Below are positions 28,901-40,294 of a DNA stretch of 64,000 bases, one piece after another. Within the stretch, counting starts at the first letter, position 1. Each line of letters opens with the position of its first letter. Both the position numbers and the translations under genes were made by a program. The notes under the pieces are model-generated. The model did not search any database. It was given only the letters and a program-made list of their open reading frames with translations, and was not told the origin of the DNA. The stretch comes from Holacanthus passer (taxonomy: Eukaryota; Chordata; Actinopteri; Pomacanthidae): positions 4,960,001 to 5,024,000 of the forward strand of contig JAFREQ010000015.1 of NCBI GenBank assembly GCA_025331565.1, given 5' to 3'.

Positions 28901-31114
28901 AGCTGCACACACAGTAATGCTCACACACATTTATGTCCATGCACATCTCCTTGGTAAATGTGTGCTGTCTAACTCCTGTGTTCTTCTGTTGTGTTCAGCA
29001 CCCAGTCTACTGTGTGAATGTGGTAGGAACCCAAAATGCCAACAACCTGATCAGCATCTCCACTGATGGCAAAATGTGCTCCTGGAGCCTCGACATGCTC
29101 TCCCAGCCACAGGTACGTTGAACTTGTGTGGACAATGCACTGATATGCCATATCATAAATATCAGATTCTGAGGCTGCGTGTGCTTTTCTTGCAGGACAG
29201 TCTGGAGCTGGTATTCAAGCAGAGCAAAGCAGTGGCTGTCACCTCCATGGCCTTTCCTCTGGGCGACGTGAACAACTTTGTGGTGGGGAGTGAGGACGGC
29301 TCTGTCTACACAGCCTGTCGTCACGGGAGGTCAGTGCTCTTTGACCTCTGTCCTCATTAATGTGAGATGTTGGACAGATTTTGTTTGGTTTACAACCCGG
29401 ATGTGAAAGCAACACTGTTAGCATTTTTACACCAAAATTAACGCATATATACAGGTTTTTTAAACTAAGGTAAACCAACTAAAAATGGTGATTGACTCCT
29501 TTCTCATTGCCAATATGCGAGTTTGCCTTTCTGTTTGTTTTTTTTTTCTGGTGTGTCAAGTTCGACATCACAAAATCTCCATTTGGGTGTCATGTTCCCA
29601 TCACTGCCTATCAGAGCAAGGAGGAGGCAATAAATACCCAAAACAACTGCAGAGTCATCTGAGGGAATGAATCCTGGAAATCAATGCAGATTGTGCCCTT
29701 TCCCACTGAAAATAAAGATGTCAGATGTTAGTAGGTGTTTTTTGTCCAGTGTGGAAGGGGTATATGACTTCCAACAAATATTAGTGGAAGTCCTCACAGT
29801 GGTTTTCATGTGTGTGTTGCAGTAAGGCGGGTATCACTGAGGTGTTTGAGGGCCATCATGGTCCAGTGACCGGCCTGAGCTGCCACAGTGCTGGAGGACC
29901 TGTTGACTTCTCTCATCTCTTCATCTCCTCCTCTTTTGACTGGACTGTCAAACTGTGGAGCACGAAGGTGAGACATTCACAGTCACAATGACTATTTTAG
30001 ATGATGTTAGTCACGTTTCTTAACATGAATCCATTTCTCCCTCTGTTCTTCTTCCTGTTCTTCTATCCAGAGTACCCGTCCGTTGTACTCATTTGAGGAC
30101 AGTTGTGACTATGTCTATGATTCAATGTGGTCTCCAACACACCCTGCTCTGTTTGCTTGTGTGGACCTATCTGGACGTCTGGACCTGTGGAACCTCAACA
30201 ATGACACAGAGGTATGCACTGAAACCTAAGACCTGTACTTTTATTTTGTTTATGTCTCCTAAAGTGTATTGACCGTGTTGATACTGACCTGTGTCTGTGC
30301 AAAGTTTGGCACTAGGGAGGTGTTTTCACATTCCTCTACTGAAGGGGAGATGTCTGTACACTTTCCTAAAATCTGAGATTCAAACATTCAGGATAGCTAG
30401 ATAGTTATTTTTATTTTTAATCTGACTCCTCATCCAACTCTGGGTCTGACTGAGGCTCAAACCTGTAATGCTAAATCTCTCCTATGTTTCCTATGTTAGC
30501 CATCTTGATGCACACTGATCTTTCATCAGTCAACCTAGAACAAACTGTGGGCACGAGGCCTGTGCAAAAAAGCGCTTTTCCCAAAATATCCTTCAAGCAC
30601 AGCTACATCATAGCATTATGAGCTAAAATACCTTATATTATTCCACAAGCCACATGAACATGTAGATGTCTCGGAATTGGAACACTGCTGACCATCTGTG
30701 AATCTGCGTCTTTGTAAGCTGGTATTTGTGTTTCAGGTTCCCACTGCCAGTGTGTGTGTGGAGGGGGCTCCAGCACTGAACCGTGTGAGATGGGCTCACT
30801 CTGGCAAAGAGATTGCCACTGGGGACTCGGAGGGACAAGTGCAGGTCTACGACGTAGGGGAGGTGAGAAATGGGATTTACCGTCTCTCAGTTATGCTACT
30901 ACAAACAAATGATAGTGGTCCAGATATTTAGCTGTTGATGCTTTTTGCCGTCACTCTCTTCGAATCTTGCTTGACCTGCTGTCGGTTGCATCGTTCCTTT
31001 GTCTCTCTGTAGCAAATCTGCGTGCCCAAGGCTGACGAATGGACGCGCTTTGTCAGAACGCTGGCTGAGATCAACGAGAACCGAGACGAAGCTGAGGAAC
31101 TGGCCAACGCCTGA
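25941..31114 (+). CDS. dync1i2: cytoplasmic dynein 1 intermediate chain 2
   Basis: This is the non-catalytic intermediate chain of cytoplasmic dynein-1, which scaffolds light chains and binds dynactin p150 and NudE. Coding exons are 25941-26048, 26134-26266, 26758-26842, 27223-27285, 27494-27621, 27722-27811, 28032-28194, 28284-28383, 28544-28669, 28767-28913, 28999-29112, 29196-29329, 29823-29967, 30071-30211, 30737-30862 and 31013-31114 (TGA). They total 634 aa (human 638). The N-terminus is a charged coiled coil (MSDKSELKAELERKKQR), then a Ser-rich linker (SQDSGDG), the light-chain region with KETQTP, an acidic segment, and WD40 repeats from about residue 270 (DEPDGVALVWN-like, SFDWTVKLW, GRLDLWNLNND). 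The short N-terminal linker lacks the SPIVFSEYW segment of the longest human isoform; I saw no exon for it in 26267-26757. Confidence 0.97.
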
Positions 31115-32395
31115 TGTTACTGCTCATAAATGTCTCTCCAGTACACTACACACCTATAGCACACTACACTGACTTCCAGCTTTTCCACCTACTACGACAT
31201 GAATTGGCCTGAGGAGATGTGCAGAGCTAGAAGGGGTAGAAAAGACAGTTTAGTTTTAGATGTGTTTTTAAAAGTGTCTTGAAGAATTTTAGAGTACGTG
31301 TGTAGGAACAATGAATGTCAGGTGTAGCACTAGTAGTTCAGAAGCCACTGTGAAGTGGTTGAAAGTGGACAGAGGAATACAGGGATGTGATGTTCAGCAT
31401 AGATGTGGCTGTCCACTCTAAACTTCTAGCTTTGATTACATCCTCAGGGCTCCAAGAAACTGCTCTTCTCCTGAGGCCTCGACCAACTCAGTTCTTTTTT
31501 AAATATGCAAACCTTTGTACTTGCACCTTTTTATTACCATTTGAGTGTTTTTACATGTTTTAATATTTTCCTGACAAGCTTGTGCACACGGCTGGCAAAA
31601 GCGTGTGTCAGCAGAGGGAAAAAAGAAAAGCTGACACATGACTATCAGTTCCTCTTTATCCTCAGCAGCACTTGAAATCGACGACCAACAGTTAATGTGC
31701 TTACACATGCTCACTCTGGCCTGTGCAGAAGTGTGTCATTCGTACATTTTAACCACTACAATATTTAATATTTATTCTGGTGGTTGCATTTATTTAAGTA
31801 TTTTGTGTATTGTTTTAAAAAAAAAAAAACCCGCTGCTTTGTACTAAGAGCTTGAGTAGTACATTCTTAAAATTAGCACTACAAGCTTTTTACCAGGCAA
31901 AATCCGTTACTATACTTGCCTTGAATTTATTGACATTAGTACAGTTAAATGTTTTTCTGTACCAAAGGCTATTGTTTTATACTGTAACTTGTGTAATTAG
32001 TAGAAAACAGCTTACTGACTTGTCCTCTTTAAGAGGATGCAATTAAACTACATGAAGGTTTAAATGAAGATGTAAAGCTGAGGTTGGAAACTCATTTTTA
32101 ACACAGAACATGAGTTGTTTTTCATTAGTTTACTTTTCCATCCCTCATTCCTTCCAGGATGCAGCAGTCCAACCTCACCGGCTTTAAGAAAAAAAAAGTC
32201 AGCTTGAAATGCTTTCTCTTCAAATGTTTAAAATTAGCTAAAAAAGATGCACTGTAGCAACCATATTTGATAGAACATGAACAAGATCAGTATTCTGCAT
32301 AGACTAATTGTACTGTATTCTTCCCTTTTACTGTTCCTGATACAGTTGATGGTTGCACTTTTCCATTGGAATAAAACTCAAGACATATTGTTAAA
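31115..32395 (+). other. dync1i2: 3' UTR of dync1i2
   Basis: About 1.28 kb of AT-rich sequence follows the stop codon, with an A-run near 31817 and AATAAA at 32370-32375. No other frame looks coding. The 3' end nearly meets that of slc25a12 on the opposite strand. Confidence 0.7.
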
Positions 32396-33223
32396 ATTAA
32401 AACCATATGGATGATTTATTTCAATAAAATACAATGACTGAATTCAGTTACATTTAATTTATTAATACCTAATTCTCTGCTCATGATTCTTGTTTTATCA
32501 AGAAAACACTTAATTGAAAAGTTCTGTACATCAGTAAGAGAGATTCTCAGAGACCAGGACCAAAGGCCCCATGTTGCCATAACATTACAGTTACTGTATA
32601 ATGATACTGGCTGAATGTTATGAAGCGTTTGTCTTGAAGAAAATGTTCTTCACTGCTTCCTATCAATGTGCTGTCTCAGTACAGTTATACAATATGTACA
32701 GTCTGTAGCCTCCTGTGTGAGGACCAATTGAAAGTGAAGCCCCACACACCGTGCTGACCAATCTAATATTTCCTATGCCCGCTGTCCAATAAGAGAAGTC
32801 CTACTCACACTGAGTATCAGACAGAAAAGAGAATAAGAATCATATCAGCTACTCATGAGAGAGAGAAAGAGGAGTGCCTGAAGCTCTGTTTGATACAAAT
32901 GCTGGAGAAAAGAACACAAAAGATGGAGATGCCAGGAGTGTCCAGCCACTGATACAAGATACAACACAGTCAGCGCTCTGGCCCCGCCGCTGTCTGCTCG
33001 CTTACATCCACAGCTGCAGCCAGCGCTCCACCTCCGCTGCCGGCTGGGGACCAGTGGAGCACACCTTCACCCTGGAGAGGGCGACAGGCCGGTGTTGTTC
33101 GTTCCTAAGTTAACAGCCCCTGTTTGTGGAGTGTGTTTTTAACTGTGTGTGTTTGTCTATCTAAGTGTCTGGCTCCTGGTAGAGGAGGAGAGGGATGGCA
33201 AAGTGATATGGAGATTCAGACCT
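32390..33223 (-). other. slc25a12: 3' UTR of slc25a12
   Basis: On the minus strand, AATAAA (plus-strand TTTATT, 32415-32420) lies about 0.8 kb past the slc25a12 stop. Cleavage would fall near 32390-32405. A second signal is at 32458-32463. No coding frame stands out. Confidence 0.55.
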
Positions 33224-36200
33224 CTAAGGTGCCTGAGCCGGCGCAGCGGCGGCTGGCTCGGGGTGATGTATGGAAACCACGCCGGAGGACTTGAACTTGG
33301 GAAGGTGGAGGCCAAATTTGTTCTCCACCCCGGCGAAGGTGGCCGCGGCCAGGCGGTAGCCCCCGACGTGGTCCGCATTAATGGGAGGAAGCTCAGAGAT
33401 GCGAGACTTGGGTGTGGGCTCAGATCCTGCTGGACGACTGCAGAGAAGAGAGAGAAGGAGGACAATGATATTTAAATGAAGGGAAAAGATTGTGTTTTTG
33501 CATTTATAATTACATTTCTATAAATGCATGTTGTGTCCTTAAGTCATTTTCATCTTATTATTTTCTGAAGACTCATGATGGAAAAAAGTACTGATGTTAT
33601 CCCGTGAAGTCATGTGTCAAGACACTGCCAGTGTGTTAGTCTATTAAGTCAAGTGTTGTGGTTACATTTGTTCACATTTGGAATATTTTTTTAACCAATG
33701 CAAAAAATGAAAATAAAAATATAGCATCAAGAGGCATTTTAGTGGTTACACTAGTCTACCAGTGCATCCTCACATAGGACTAGTGCATCGTCCAGTCTAC
33801 TTTTCAGCTAAGTTGGTTTGAAAAAGAAAAATCAACTTACTGTCCTCCAAAGTCAACATAGAACCACCGCTGCAAGAGCTCGTAAGTCAACAGAGTCACA
33901 CCAAACTGAGGAGAAGACCGGCACATACGAGCTGCAGAAAAGAGAGACACAAGTCAACACGGTTTACATGGACAAACAATCTGAGACACACGGTGTCTGT
34001 GAATGCAATAGCACACAAACACACACCTCCAGCTCCCTTCCACAAAGCCCTGAACCCTTCTTCTCTCATAATCTTCCGGAAGCAATCGATGACTCCAGAG
34101 TAAGTGGTCTGTCCCGCCCTGGCTGCAACTTGCAGACGCGTCTTGACGACATCAGCAGGCGTCACAAGGGAGGCTGCAGGGATACCTGGGAAATAGAGTA
34201 AAAGAAGTCAGATGATGCATGTTACTTGTGTTACCTGTGTAAAATGAGCTCTCCATGACTTGATTCTGCCTGCAGCTATGGTGTCAGCTGAATGGTATGC
34301 ATTTCATTTACACAGTATTTCATAAACTAGAATTACCATCTATCAAAAAGGTATTAGGTGTATTTTTTGATGAAATGGAAATGTTCACTTTATTGACGTG
34401 ATTCCAGTGAATAAGAGGACTGACAGAGAGCTTCATCACATGGTGCAATGACAATCGCCTGAAGCTCAATATCAGAAAAGCCAATGAGCTTGTGATGGAC
34501 TATGAATGTGAATGTTACTGTGAAGAAGCTACAAAATTTAAAATGAGGATGCTTCACACACATCTTGAACCCGGCAGCACAGAAGATCTATACAATCACC
34601 ACAGTTTCAAGGTGGACACCCAAGATTGGGGTCACCAATTCAGTATCTGGCCAAATATGAAATATGGTCAAAATCTCCCTCCAGGCATGTCATCCAGCCT
34701 GAGCTATCATGTTCACAAGAATGGGACAGATGGACGGATGGACAGACAACCAAAAAACAATGCCTCTAGCCATGGGTGTTGCTGGCAAGGGCGCATAGAA
34801 GTTGTCGTTGTGAGTCGTTGGTTCATGTTCATGTCTAGGTCGTAATCTGAGGTTACCTGCAATAGCTCCAGCAGTGAGGAGCTGCAGAGGTCCCAGCCTG
34901 CCTTGTTCATCAGCCATCTGGGACTTGAGGTGGGCATACGCAGGGAAATAGATGGCTGAGAACGGGATGTCTCTCAGGAAACAGGCTTTAGCACCCTAGA
35001 CAGACACGCAAGGAGCAGACAGATGTATGAGACTGTGCTTGGGAGAAGAGCATGAAAGAGGCAGAGAGAAAAAGAGCATAAATACTCACGCAACCATCAT
35101 GTTGCAGCCTGAGAGAAGAGTGTGCTAGATTCAAAGACACGTTACCTTGTAGAGGCCAAAGAAGCCCAGGTCACGGACCACGCTGAGCGCGCTGACTCGA
35201 GGTCCAGTGGTGATCTCACCTGCCACCTGCAGGCGAATCTTTACAATCTCCAGAGGGTTGGTAAAGATCACCTGAGAGCCTCCAGCCTGGATAAATGTGG
35301 AGAAGAAGCGCTGGTTGACACATTTAAATAATAATAATAAAAAAAAATCTGCTCCTTCATCTCCCATGTAAGCAGCTGAGGGATGGGAGCCAAGTCTTGC
35401 TTATGATGAGTATCAAAAGTAAAAATTAAATCCTGATCAATCATTTACTTTGCCATTTCCTCGGACGGTAAGGTGTGCTGGGCCAATGTGTTTAAGGATG
35501 AACAACGCTATCAAAAACAAACAGAAAAAAAAACATGTTGCATTGGACAATGGCAATTTAACCCTGGATGCAATTAAGTATTGCAGTCCAATGTTAGTAA
35601 TGTCATTCTGCAAGCAAGTTAATGCAACAAATAGACGGACTGCATACATGAGTTACTCTTTAATGGCCTTTACAACTTAGGAGGCACACAGTCTTTGCTG
35701 ACTGGCTGTATCTACATGTTTTCTTATCTAGTGCTCATTTATATATTCACAAACAGATGGAGGGAGATGCAGAAGTGTTTGGGACCTGGTACTTACACAG
35801 CCACCAGCGAGAATCTCAGCATATAGAGGAATTGTGTCATCTTTGTTAGTGAACTTGTCTCTTACAAAGTCATTCACCTGTGGGAAAGGAACACAAGGCA
35901 GGTGTGAGACCAAAGACAGTTCAGAGGAATTCTAAATAAATTCATAAATAATTTATTTATGTTTATTGTAATTAAATTAATTTTCATACATTGTCTTAAT
36001 GCAACAAGTGTGTGTGCACAGTAAACCTGGAGTGGAGGTGGATTATTTGTTGTGTATGCGTATAGGGAGGGACTCACTGTAAGTTTGATAGCCTTCTCAG
36101 GTGCCACACCTATAAGCTGGGGAACCAGACCTGTGGGGCATCATGGGGGATTGAGTGACAGTAGAATCTCATTTCATTAGCATTACTGGGCAAACAGCCG

Positions 36201-39200
36201 CAAGAGTGGAGAAATCAAAAGGAAATAAGAAGACGGAAGAATGGCATGAGGTCAAAAGCATAAAGGTGGATACTGAAAAAGAGAGACAAAGCTGAGAGGA
36301 GAGGAAGAACACAGATCAAAGTTGATTACAATATTGGGCAGTTTTTAATTAGTATGATACAACACAGCCCAAAAGGGTAGAGCTATGCTATCAGTCAAAG
36401 GACACTGCATCATATTCTGCACTCGGCACTAAGATAAAATGCTTCAACTGAGCAAATGGTTTATTATTTTACATTTTAACAGGGCAGCCACACACAGTGG
36501 ACTACAAACCCTGATTCCAAAAAAGTTGGGACACTGTGTAAAATGTAAATACAATCATCTGTATCTGTACTGATCTCCCAATCATGACACTTTGCTGTTT
36601 TCAATTGAGCACATTCAAATTCTGTTTCAACTTTTTTTGAAATTGGGGTTGTACACGTTAAAGGCTTTTTCTTTTTCAGTTAATTGCAATTTTATGACAA
36701 CAGATACATGTTTGTGAAATGAAAGCCATGGTGAAGACAAAAGTGAAAAGCCCATCAAAAACAAAAGAATAAAAAAAGACAGGATGCTGAACTGCAAATC
36801 ACTGTTGTTGTGACTGCAGACAGGGGGATAATACAGGAGCCATGTCAGAGCTCTGCCTTCTGTCCTACCTCTATAGAAGCCGAAGAAGCCCTCGTAGCGA
36901 AGCACCTTCTTAGCACAGTCAAAGCTGTTCTTGTACATCAGCTCTCCAACAAAGGATCCTGTGGACCTCTGGTTCTGCATACGAGTCTTCACCAAGTCAA
37001 TGGGATACACGGCCGTTGCTCCCGTAGCTATATAAACACACACACACAAAATCAGACTAAATAATATCCTGTTTAAATAAATCAGATGCTGCTGTGTGTT
37101 CATCAGACAGCCATCTGTCTCTGGCCACAGGATCTACTCACCTCCAGCAATGGAGCCCAGGGTGAACCTGTAGGCTGACTCTGCAACTTGGAGCCAAATA
37201 GGCCTGGAAGTGTCCCCATGGGTCTGATGGAAAAACCACATATGGGAAACATGGTGAATTTCTATAATGACACTTGTTCATGATGCCATGGTTGTAAATG
37301 ATGAAAAATGATGATCATGTCAATCAAGATGAAATTTTGCATTCATGGTGTGAATACAGAATGTGTGAAACATCACTTATTTAATTATGAATGAGGAGTT
37401 GCATACACAGACACAAACATCCTACCTGTTTTTGGGTTTCAACCAGGTGATAGGGCAGACATCCTTCCTCTAATGGAGCTATCCTCTCAATGTCACTAAG
37501 GTTCAGGCGCCTGAACAAATGTTTATTTCCCTGTTAGTTACATCACTGCCATCACACAGATCACAATATTTTTCAGTATTTATCAGTAAAGAAATGTGAG
37601 GTGAATGTCAGGATTTGGGCCCAACTTTTACTGAGCAGCAGAGTGAGTGTTTACCCAGAGGGAGAGTGCAGGCCTGACAACTGGTACAAGATGTCAATTT
37701 CCATGGGAGTGATCTGCCCGAACTTGTTGGCAGCATGAACAAACTCTTCTGCAGAGAGAGAGGGAGGCGTGTGGGGATTATCGTTTTAATAACGTGAGAC
37801 ATTCCTGTCACACTCACACAACATCTTAGCTGAAAGGTCAAGATACAACTACACAGTAATGTAACAGACTGTGCACCTTTGGTCACGAGCGTGTCCTTCC
37901 GTGTGCCAGCCAGTGTGCTGTAGATCTTGCGTATCAGCTCCATGTTGTTCAGGAGGGAGTTGAAGGCATTGAAGTACGAGAAGCTGACCATGTGAGAGGT
38001 GCTGCCCCCTGCAGCCTGGTAGGCAAAAGGCAGAGAACGTTCAATTTTAGTTGCAAATATTACTCAAAACTGCTTTATGTAAATTTAAACTGTACTCTGT
38101 TTTTTTATTTCTTTCCTTTACCAAGTAGTGAAGCAACTTTATTCCATTACTTGACCTATCATATGCACTGTCATGTTTTTTGTATTATAGCCTAGGCTTG
38201 TCTTAATAATTTAACCTTAATTTAACCAATGATGCAAATCTTAGCAGGATATCTAAATTTATGTGATAAGTATCTGAGGTAAACCAGAAAAACAAAATAT
38301 TTTGCTTTGTCAAAATATGTCAGAGATTATACCAGGAATGTCTGGCAACACCTACCACAAGAGAACACTGAAGAGCCTGAGCAAAGCTTAAAAGATTAGT
38401 AAACTTAGAAATGCACCAAGTAGAAAATGACCAAGCAGACAGGATTTACCTCTGCTGAATGTGTTTTTCATAATTTTCATAAACCCACACCTCAAACTGG
38501 ATTTTATCACCACCAGGCAGTGATCAAAACACACGATTTGTTATTCATATTTTGGGGCAAATGAAAAAATTTTTGTTGTCCCAGTTAGACTTTGAACATT
38601 AACAATTTGCTACTCCAAAAAGTGGGAGATGTCATAGACTAGAAAAAACTGAAATGAGGGAGCTCCCAGCTATGAACATTAATATAGAACAGGCAGAGCA
38701 TGGGTTATCTGAAAATAACACTCATCCTCCTGTCAGTCAGAACTGAATATTCTTGGTGGCCATAGTGACAAATGATAGAAATTACTGTCAGTAAGCTCTC
38801 CTTGCTCACACAAACACTCACTGAGACAAGGTTCTCCTCCACAAAGGGTGTGAGCATGTGGTGCCTGATGGTCGCCATAATGTCACTGAAGTCCATGGCA
38901 GAGATGACGCCATTCTTCCCTTTGTCCTTCTGGGCAAACGCCTGGCGTGCATGCTCCAACTGCAGCTCCTAAAATAAAAAACAAAACAAAACATGACACC
39001 ACAAGGCTGAGTGTAAATTTAGTCCACTAAAAGTCAAAGTGATAAAAGAGAGAACGCAAAGACTTAAGACAGATCAGTGTGTATGTAACCGCCGTACTTG
39101 CAGGAACTGGGTGAACTCGAGGTAGCTGAGGTGTTTCTTGTTGTCATGCCCAAAGTGCAGACGGATAAACTCACAGTCCCAGTTGAAGGGAATGTGGTGG

Positions 39201-40254
39201 TGCACTGTGGTCTGGCTGAAGATGTCCCGCACATTCTCTGCAGCATACACATTCAAACAAAAAAAAGTCATCAATCTTCCTGATGAATGCCATGACAAAG
39301 CTTTGCGTCAGACGTAAGAAAGAAAGCATAAGCAGGAAGGAAAGAAGAAAATGCAAATGGAGCGATTATGTAAGTCCATCCATGTGTAATGACTTAGACG
39401 AGAAGTAATCTGGTTAACAATGTCACATTAGGAAATTCTTTCTCCACAGTGTACTGCAAGAAAGTGTGTAAACTGCTCTGATGACAAAGCTCACAAACAC
39501 ATCAGGGATGGATTCAGTGCACTTCAATTGAACCAGAGAACTTCCTCCAAAAGCTGATAGTAGAAAGTATTTTGCACAGTGTAAAATACTATATTTATAT
39601 TGCCATTTTTTTTTTATTCATTAAAATCGTGTCAACTGAATTAAAAAAAATACAGAAAACACATTGGCCCATACCAAAGGAAATGGCTCCAGTTCCAGTC
39701 TTGTCAAACAGCTGGAAGGCTACTATGAAGAGAGTGTCGGGTGCACACAACACGGACTCAAATGCAAGAAACTCCTGGAACGAGATCAGCCTGCCATTGT
39801 GGGTGTATATGAAGAAAAAGAAGAAGAAAAAAGATTTATTGTGAAACACATACAGTTCACAAAAATCACAAAAAACACACACACACACACACACACTGTT
39901 CCACAGTTTTCACCAATTTTTATATTTGATATAAAAGAATGTAGCATATAAACACATACTGTAAAATAGTTTCATGTGAACTGAAAGGCTAAAAAGCAAA
40001 TTCAATTACTTTCAGCTGACAGATAAACGTTCTGTCATTTCTGGGTAAAAAGGCACATTTGTCACCAAGATCTTCTGATCTAAACACTAAGTCACAGGGT
40101 CAGTAGAGTGCATGTATAATTTGTGAATGTATGACCGAATACATAGTCTGGGAAATGGGAGTTTTATCTTATCCGTAAGTGTCATTAATGTAAAGTATCA
40201 GACCTGGCTCAATAAACTGTCAATTAGTGATGATAAGCTGAGTAAGAGTGTCTG

Positions 40255-40294
<40 letters not shown>

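Noticed and set aside
33157..33465. 102-codon minus-strand frame over the slc25a12 last exon
   Set aside because: It is out of frame with the carrier. The true frame from the 33437 acceptor gives the conserved C-terminus.
39664..39951. 95-codon plus-strand frame
   Set aside because: It is antisense to an slc25a12 exon and continues into a CA repeat.
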